A stretch of 21,006 bases of DNA from Anaerolineaceae bacterium (GTDB lineage: Bacteria; Chloroflexota; Anaerolineae; Anaerolineales; Anaerolineaceae), in the NCBI GenBank assembly GCA_027348305.1, contig DAIEPS010000008.1, positions 1 through 21,006 on the forward strand, given 5' to 3'. Under the pieces are notes generated by a model, which was given only the letters and a program-made list of their open reading frames with translations, searched no databases and was not told where the DNA came from. Below are positions 16,593-21,006 of this stretch, piece by piece (the first letter of the stretch is position 1; every line of letters begins with the position of its first letter). The position numbers and the translations under genes were made by a program.

Positions 16593-16612
16593 ATTTTGTT
16601 TGGGAGGGTAAG

Positions 16613-18433
16613 ATGAAAAATAGAACCAGACTTGTGCTTCCTGTCGTAATCATCGTATTGATATTCGCTGTTTCCTCATGTAACCTGCCCTTCAAGATCG
16701 TTCCAAATGAACCGACAACACCTCCGCCGCCGATCACAACTACACCCTCATTTGCCGCTTCGACGCAGCCGCCCGTAGAGCCTGCACAAGCAACACCGAC
16801 ACCGGAAAAAACAGCAGGGCTTGCAGATATCGTGCCTGTCACGGGGTCAGTCTTAACCTGGATCGATTACAGCAACTTTGTGTATGTGCCGGCCGGTGAG
16901 TTCACCATGGGAAAGGAAGATATCCGGCCTGATGAATTTAATATTGCACATAAGGTCACTCTGGCCGGATTCTGGATCCACCAGGCTGAAGTGACCAACC
17001 AGCAGTTCGCCAGTTGTGTTGAAGCCGGGGTTTGCAGCGCCCCCAATCAAGAACAAGGATACCCATATTGGTATGCACAACCTGACAAAACCAATGATCC
17101 GGTAGTGGGCGTAACCTGGTCACAGGCAAAACAGTTTTGCGAATTTATTGAAGCCCGGCTGCCAACAGAAGCCGAATGGGAGAAAACCGCCCGTGGCACC
17201 AAGGATGAAGTCTATCCATGGGGAACGGATCAGCCCAATTGCTCACTTTTAAACTTTAACAAATGCCTGAAAACCCCGCAGCCGGATGAAGTCAGGTCTT
17301 ACATGGCTGGCGCCAGCGATTATAAGGCGCTGGATCTTGCCGGGAATGTATTCGAATGGGTGAATGATTGGTATGGAGAAAACTATTACAGCGAATCACC
17401 AGCCTCCAACCCACTCGGGCCGGCAGAAGGGATCTATAAAGTCTATCGCGGCGGAGGATTTCTCTCCAGCGATGTGGATGTTTCAGCAACCTCCCGTTTC
17501 TTCACCGAACCGGAGAAACATTCAGCCGACCTTGGTTTTCGCTGTGTTTTGGTTGGTGATCCGACAAAATCCACTACTGAAACGTTTGGCCAACCCTGCA
17601 AGGTTTTGGGCAACGTCACTCAACTTGAAACCCAACCCACGTTTACACCCTATCCGTGCGAGCCGGCTTCTGTGGTTGGGTATTGCGAACTCCTCGGCGG
17701 AAAAGCCTCTTACGGAGTTGATATCCGGCAAAATGGCTGCATGAATAATAAATTGAATAACATGACGGGTAATTCTCAGCCGCTTAACTGCACTGTCCAC
17801 CAACTTCAAAGTGGCGGAAATCAATACCTGTGCACCTTCCCTGGAATGGCACAAGGCATCACGGTCGATGTAAGTTATTGCCATTCATACAGTGCACAAC
17901 CAGTGGCTTTAAAATGCCCTTCAGGATATAAACTTGATCAGACCAGCAAGCTGTGTGAGTTGGAATATTCGAAATTGCCCGGCCCGCCTTGTCCAAAAGG
18001 CTACCTGGATGTACCGCCAAATGGCTGTATGCCGATAAATGATCCGAACAATGGAGGCTGCCCGATTGGATATTATTCGGTGGTCAGCCCACTCACATCA
18101 GTCTGCATGCCCATTAATGCCTGTCTATTGTCAAATGCACCTGAATCGTGCGTTAATCCCACTTGTGCAGCCGGCGAATTCATTGATTCTGCAAAGGGCT
18201 GCTGCGCCTCACCAGACACACCGAATAAATTCTGCTCCGGAAAACTTCTTTATAATGCAGAACAAAATGCCTGCATCGGTTCAGATATGTTTCCTCACGA
18301 ATGCCCGGTAGTTAAAACCAAAATACCTTATTGTCCGACACTGACGCCAACATCCACCCCAACGCTTGTTCCACAACAAAATTGTTATTGCGACCCGAAG
18401 ATTTCAACTTTTTGCAGCTTAATCTGTGACTAG
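16613..18433 (+). CDS. SUMF1/FGE-fold lipoprotein with Cys-rich tail (copy 1)
   Basis: 606 residues from the ATG at 16613, 4 nt after GGGAGGG; the upstream in-frame ATG at 16586 lies inside the leader hairpin. A lipoprotein signal ends at AVSSC (Cys23). A Pro/Thr-rich spacer (about 30-72) leads to an SUMF1-like domain (about 80-310) with FTMGKE, QAEVTNQQF, DPVVGVTWSQA, RLPTEAEWEKTARG, YPWG, DLAGNVFEWVNDWY, YRGGGF and LGFRCV. The paired active-site cysteines that true formylglycine-generating enzymes have after RGGS/G are absent (GFLSSDVDV here), so sulfatase activation is unlikely. Residues about 330-590 are rich in Cys, probably disulfide-bonded outside the cell. A TPTSTPT linker and a short Cys-containing cap close the protein. 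Likely surface-anchored; function unknown. Confidence 0.85.
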   Translation: MKNRTRLVLPVVIIVLIFAVSSCNLPFKIVPNEPTTPPPPITTTPSFAASTQPPVEPAQATPTPEKTAGLADIVPVTGSVLTWIDYSNFVYVPAGEFTMGKEDIRPDEFNIAHKVTLAGFWIHQAEVTNQQFASCVEAGVCSAPNQEQGYPYWYAQPDKTNDPVVGVTWSQAKQFCEFIEARLPTEAEWEKTARGTKDEVYPWGTDQPNCSLLNFNKCLKTPQPDEVRSYMAGASDYKALDLAGNVFEWVNDWYGENYYSESPASNPLGPAEGIYKVYRGGGFLSSDVDVSATSRFFTEPEKHSADLGFRCVLVGDPTKSTTETFGQPCKVLGNVTQLETQPTFTPYPCEPASVVGYCELLGGKASYGVDIRQNGCMNNKLNNMTGNSQPLNCTVHQLQSGGNQYLCTFPGMAQGITVDVSYCHSYSAQPVALKCPSGYKLDQTSKLCELEYSKLPGPPCPKGYLDVPPNGCMPINDPNNGGCPIGYYSVVSPLTSVCMPINACLLSNAPESCVNPTCAAGEFIDSAKGCCASPDTPNKFCSGKLLYNAEQNACIGSDMFPHECPVVKTKIPYCPTLTPTSTPTLVPQQNCYCDPKISTFCSLICD

Positions 18434-18488
18434 TAATTGCATCCTTCCTCATATTTTTACTTGTAAGTGTCAAACAAACTCACAACAA

Positions 18489-18518
18489 AAAAACAGACTT
18501 CAATCGAAGTCTGTTTTT
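18489..18518 (+). terminator. Hairpin terminator after lipoprotein copy 1
   Basis: AAAAACAGACTTC (18489-18501) pairs with GAAGTCTGTTTTT (18506-18518) around AATC. With A runs and T runs on opposite sides it can terminate on both strands, suiting a gene convergent with tRNA-His. The same hairpin follows copy 2. Confidence 0.85.
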
Positions 18519-18523
18519 CTGTC

Positions 18524-18581
18524 TGGGGTGGCTTATGGGGGTCGAACCCACAACCCTCGCATCCATAGTGCGATGGTCTGC
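18524..18581 (-). pseudogene. Truncated tRNA-His (3' part only)
   Basis: Read on the minus strand this matches tRNA-His from the CCA end through the T arm and the anticodon arm into the start of the D-arm region, then diverges; the D arm and 5' acceptor strand are absent. The anticodon wobble base is changed (GTG to ATG). It cannot form a tRNA. It is the remnant expected at the far end of an element inserted in the 3' part of a tRNA gene. Confidence 0.85.
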
Positions 18582-18709
18582 TTTCATAGTAAAACAATTT
18601 GATTCTAAAATCCAAAATTGTATATTTTTGGTTTATGGTTTCCTTGTTTTTTTTGATAATTATCTCTATACTTATTACGATAATCATAACATGTGGTTAT
18701 ACCGTTACG
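18582..18709. other. AT-rich junction segment of the putative cassette
   Basis: This non-coding stretch follows the tRNA-His fragment directly and is not duplicated at the other end. It contains a hairpin (ACAATTTGATT 18594-18604 with AATC and AAATTGT, 18609-18621), a perfect 10-bp palindrome GATAATTATC (18655-18664) and ATAAC/GTTAT arms (18686-18700). No integrase or other gene is present. Confidence 0.5.
18644..18672 (+). promoter_or_regulatory. Putative promoter of lipoprotein copy 2
   Basis: TTGTTT (18644-18649) and TATACT (18667-18672) are separated by 17 nt. The predicted start near 18679 gives a leader of about 99 nt, close to the length predicted for copy 1. Confidence 0.5.
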
Positions 18710-18754
18710 GCTTCAATACAGGTTGAGTTCTCTTACAACTGATTGTATTGAAGC
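18710..18754 (+). promoter_or_regulatory. Leader RNA stem-loop before lipoprotein copy 2
   Basis: GCTTCAATACA (18710-18720) pairs perfectly with TGTATTGAAGC (18744-18754); GTTG (18722-18725) and CAAC (18736-18739) can form an inner stem. The structure has the same 45-nt span as the copy 1 leader and is followed by ATATTGTTTTT and AGGGAGG. Relative to copy 1, a G-C pair has become A-T with both sides changed, which supports a selected RNA fold. Confidence 0.65.
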
Positions 18755-18777
18755 ATATTGTTTTTAGGGAGGCTAGG

Positions 18778-20628
18778 ATGAAGAAGAAATACATATCCAT
18801 TTTATCTATTGTGTTACTTCTGATAATATTTTCTGCCATTTCGTGCAGGTTTCCTTATAAGATCGTTCCAAATTTACCGTCAACTCTCCCCCCTTCTGAA
18901 ACGGCGATAGTGCAACTACTAGACACCCTCCAACCTACCGTGGAAATCACAAAGGAGACTCCAATTCCAGAACAAACAACCGCTGTAGAAAAATTAGAAC
19001 CTGAAGCGGGTTCAGTTTTAACCTGGAACGATTACAGTAATTTTGTTTTTATACCCGGCGGTGAATTCATCATGGGTAAAGATTCTTCCGTCCCTGCAGA
19101 TTTTTCACCTGCTCATAAAATTTCGTTGGATGGATTCTGGATTCAACAAGCTGAGGTAACCAATCAGCAATACGCGCAATGTGTCTCGGATGGTAAATGC
19201 GACCTGCCTGTTCAAGAATCAAAGGTACCATACTGGTATGAAGATGCTTATGATGCCAATCATCCCGTGGTTGGTGTCACGTGGTTTCAAGCAAACCAAT
19301 ATTGTTCTTATATTCATTCGCGATTGCCGACAGAATCTGAATGGGAAATCACTGCCCGTGGGCAAGACGGGAAATCATTTCCATGGGGAGGGGATAAACC
19401 AAACTGCAATTACTTAAACTTCAACGGTTGCCTTGAACCAGCCAAACCTTATGACATCAGATCTTTTCCTTTTGGAACCAGTGACTTCGGCGCAATGGAT
19501 ATGGCTGGAAATGTATTTGAATGGGTCAATGATTGGTATGTAAAAGATTATTACTTATCTTCACCTTCGATCAATCCAACTGGTCCGTTGGATGGATGGA
19601 AAAAAGTTTATCGTGGTGGAAGCTACAATTCTTCTGAAGAGGAAATTGGTTCGTATTTAAGATTTGCTTTAGAACCAGAAAAACAAACCCCTGATTTAGG
19701 TTTTCGCTGTGTTTTACAGGGAGATCCACTGACCGATCCAACGCTAAAAATAGTACAACCTTGTCAAATTATTGGAGTGAACGATCAAAATCAAATTCAA
19801 CCAACTTCAACGCCTTTTCCTTGCTCACCCGCATCAGTAACCGGTTTTTGCCAACTTTTAAGCGGCAAACCTTCTTATGGTTTGGATATCCGCCAATCAG
19901 GATGCCTAGAGAACAAATTATTCTCGATGACAGGAAACTCTCAACCGTTAACATGCACTATCTCACAACTTTCCGACGGTGGAAATAAGTATCTATGTAC
20001 ATTTCCTGGGATGGCACAAGGCATAAAAGTTGATGTGAACTATTGCCACGCGTTTACTCTTCCTTTGGTTAAGATCAGTTGCCCAACTGGATATCAGTTA
20101 AACCAAAATTCCAAATTTTGTGAAATTGAAAATGCAAAATTACCGAAACCACCTTGTCCTCAAGGATACTTAGAAGTTCCTTCATATGGTTGTCTACCAA
20201 TACTTGAAGCAAATACAAGTGTTTGTCCAATCGGTTTCTATTCAATAAATACCACGATTTCATCGGTTTGCATGCCATTAAATAAATGCTTGCTATCCAT
20301 AGAATCGGATTCTTGCCAAAATGTTAACTGCAATTCCGGGCAAAAATTTGATAGTAACAAAAATTGTTGTATTTCTGTAAATAATCCCAAAAAGACATGT
20401 TCCACCAATCTAATTTATAATTTTGACCAAAATGTTTGCCTTGGGAACGAGTTTTATATCAAGAAATGTCCAGTTTCTAATATAAAAATCCCTTATTGCC
20501 CCACTTTGACTCCAACCGCTACATCCACCCCATTTCCAAAATCATTATCATGTTCAGATATCACAGATTACGATGTTTGTATTAAAAATGGATGCAATTG
20601 GGCTTTTGGCTTTTTTTACTGTTACTAG
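18778..20628 (+). CDS. SUMF1/FGE-fold lipoprotein with Cys-rich tail (copy 2, AT-rich)
   Basis: 616 residues from the ATG at 18778, 5 nt after AGGGAGG; the upstream in-frame ATG at 18748 falls in the leader stem. Architecture matches copy 1: lipobox SAISC with Cys23, Pro/Thr spacer, SUMF1-like domain (FIMGKD, QAEVTNQQY, HPVVGVTWFQA, RLPTESEWEITARG, FPWG, DMAGNVFEWVNDWY, YRGGSY, LGFRCV), Cys-rich region and TPTATSTP linker. The formylglycine-enzyme cysteine pair is again missing. By eye more than half of the residues are identical to copy 1, but codons end mostly in A/T, unlike copy 1 and all neighbours. The last about 30 residues are unrelated to those of copy 1. It lies between two tRNA-His-derived repeats, so it was probably acquired as a cassette from a relative. 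Confidence 0.85.
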   Translation: MKKKYISILSIVLLLIIFSAISCRFPYKIVPNLPSTLPPSETAIVQLLDTLQPTVEITKETPIPEQTTAVEKLEPEAGSVLTWNDYSNFVFIPGGEFIMGKDSSVPADFSPAHKISLDGFWIQQAEVTNQQYAQCVSDGKCDLPVQESKVPYWYEDAYDANHPVVGVTWFQANQYCSYIHSRLPTESEWEITARGQDGKSFPWGGDKPNCNYLNFNGCLEPAKPYDIRSFPFGTSDFGAMDMAGNVFEWVNDWYVKDYYLSSPSINPTGPLDGWKKVYRGGSYNSSEEEIGSYLRFALEPEKQTPDLGFRCVLQGDPLTDPTLKIVQPCQIIGVNDQNQIQPTSTPFPCSPASVTGFCQLLSGKPSYGLDIRQSGCLENKLFSMTGNSQPLTCTISQLSDGGNKYLCTFPGMAQGIKVDVNYCHAFTLPLVKISCPTGYQLNQNSKFCEIENAKLPKPPCPQGYLEVPSYGCLPILEANTSVCPIGFYSINTTISSVCMPLNKCLLSIESDSCQNVNCNSGQKFDSNKNCCISVNNPKKTCSTNLIYNFDQNVCLGNEFYIKKCPVSNIKIPYCPTLTPTATSTPFPKSLSCSDITDYDVCIKNGCNWAFGFFYCY

Positions 20629-20634
20629 TTTACA

Positions 20635-20665
20635 AAAAACAGACTTCTTTATGAAGTCTGTTTTT
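20635..20665 (+). terminator. Hairpin terminator after lipoprotein copy 2, shared with tRNA-His
   Basis: AAAAACAGACTTC (20635-20647) pairs with GAAGTCTGTTTTT (20653-20665) around TTTAT. It sits 7 nt after the stop codon and 5 nt beyond the tRNA-His CCA, so it can end transcription from both sides. Only the loop differs from the hairpin at 18489. Confidence 0.85.
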
Positions 20666-20728
20666 CTGTCTGGGGTGGCTTATGGGGGTCGAACCCACAA
20701 CCCTCGCATCCACAGTGCGATGCTCTGC
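20635..20728. repeat. Right copy of the direct repeat flanking lipoprotein copy 2
   Basis: Matches 18489-18581, with 60 identical nt at 20653-20712. The first mismatch, at 20713, is the wobble base of the tRNA-His anticodon. Together the two copies bound a segment of about 2.15 kb. Confidence 0.85.
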
Positions 20729-20746
20729 CATTGAGCTAAAGCCACC
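20671..20746 (-). tRNA. tRNA-His (anticodon GTG), CCA encoded
   Basis: On the minus strand GTGGCTT pairs with AAGCCAC as acceptor stem (20739-20745 with 20675-20681). The anticodon arm is TCGCA-CTGTGGA-TGCGA (anticodon 20711-20713) and the T arm is GTGGG-TTCGACC-CCCAT. A G at position -1 (20746) faces C73 (20674), the identity pair of tRNA-His, and CCA is encoded at 20671-20673. It lies 33 nt downstream of hisS on the same strand, so enzyme and substrate tRNA are probably co-transcribed. Confidence 0.95.
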
Positions 20747-20779
20747 ATGAGCGACAGGATTTTATCACAGGCTGAAGGG

Positions 20780-21006
20780 TTAGACAAGCATTTGCTTGAT
20801 TTTTGCCAAAGCGTCTTCTCTTTTCAGGGTTTCCTGCGACCCGTTCTTTAATTCTTTTAGCGTAACCTTGCCGGCCGCGTCTTCATCCGGACCGATGACA
20901 ACCGCCAGTTCAATGCCAAGACGGTCGGCATATTTGAACTGTTTCTGCAGTTTGGCAGTCTCCGGGTAGCAGATGGTTTTAACGCCGTTTGCACGCAGTT
21001 CTGAGG
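20780..21006 (-). CDS. hisS: Histidyl-tRNA synthetase, C-terminal anticodon-binding domain (partial)
   Basis: Minus-strand frame open from the right edge to a TAA at 20780-20782, 75 residues visible. The fragment (ELRANGVKTICYPE, KLQKQFKYADRLGIELAVVIG, then VTLKELKNGSQETL and a final helix) has the fold pattern of the anticodon-binding domain of class II synthetases, and closely resembles the end of HisRS. The catalytic domain lies outside the window. Its position just upstream of tRNA-His supports the assignment. ProRS, ThrRS and GlyRS share this domain and are the alternatives, but their C-termini differ. Confidence 0.82.
   Translation of the reverse strand, partial: SELRANGVKTICYPETAKLQKQFKYADRLGIELAVVIGPDEDAAGKVTLKELKNGSQETLKREDALAKIKQMLV

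Larger units (their letters stand above)
18489..18581. repeat. Left copy of the direct repeat flanking lipoprotein copy 2
   Basis: Terminator plus tRNA-His 3' part. 60 nt (18506-18565) are identical to 20653-20712; the similarity continues with two mismatches to 18581. It marks the left edge of the segment carrying the second lipoprotein gene. Confidence 0.85.

Noticed and set aside
16586..16612. Longer starts of the lipoproteins (16586 and 18748)
   Set aside because: Both ATGs lie in the leader stem-loops, upstream of strong GGGAGG sites, and the shorter forms give proper lipoprotein signal peptides with Cys23.
16613..18433. Sulfatase-activating formylglycine-generating enzyme
   Set aside because: The catalytic Cys pair is missing and no sulfatase gene is in the window.
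16548..18754. Integron attC sites at the leader stem-loops
   Set aside because: The stem ends lack the conserved core-site motif, the structures precede rather than follow the genes, and no integron integrase is seen.

Overview
The window looks like a chromosomal segment from a Chloroflexota bacterium, probably Anaerolineae. This is inferred from the shape/division gene order, the very large cytoplasmic multi-GAF sensor proteins, and surface lipoproteins with Pro/Thr-rich spacers. No database search was possible.

Positions 1-7149 (all minus strand) hold one compact morphogenesis and division operon, read mreB-mreC-mreD-mrdA(PBP2)-minC-minD-minE-rodA; rodA runs off the left edge. Gaps are 1-20 nt or small overlaps. 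It encodes the elongasome (MreB filament, MreC/MreD scaffold, PBP2 transpeptidase, RodA glycosyltransferase) together with the complete MinCDE system that places the division site. A promoter with an extended -10 lies just upstream of mreB.

Positions 7250-7842 contain tRNA-Gly(CCC) followed by about 375 nt of non-coding DNA. That stretch carries repeated copies of the tRNA 3' end, a 45-nt repeated block and several hairpins, one of them a perfect 16-bp stem with a T run. A 62-residue membrane protein of unknown function follows (7843-8031).

Positions 8163-16457 (plus strand) form a tight signalling operon: a single-domain response regulator, two soluble GAF-domain proteins, an orphan ParA-type ATPase, and a 1727-residue soluble hybrid histidine kinase (PAS, about six GAF modules, HisKA/HATPase, two receiver domains). 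The last four genes overlap or are nearly contiguous. A ParA ATPase inside a sensory operon without parB suggests spatial organisation of a cytoplasmic signalling cluster.

Positions 16458-20628 hold two paralogous lipoproteins of about 610 residues, each with an SUMF1/FGE-like fold and a Cys-rich tail. Both have an approximately 100-nt 5' leader with a similar long stem-loop in front of the Shine-Dalgarno site, and both end at almost the same hairpin terminator. The first gene has the GC-rich composition of its neighbours; the second is clearly AT-richer. The second lies between a truncated tRNA-His 3' fragment (18524-18581) and the intact tRNA-His (20671-20746). The 60-bp perfect repeat at the two ends stops at the anticodon, the signature of a cassette inserted at a tRNA. 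The window ends with the 3' part of hisS, upstream of tRNA-His on the minus strand.

The most unusual elements are the tRNA-flanked lipoprotein cassette with its conserved leader RNA, the tRNA-Gly 3'-end repeat array, and the ParA-containing multi-GAF kinase operon.
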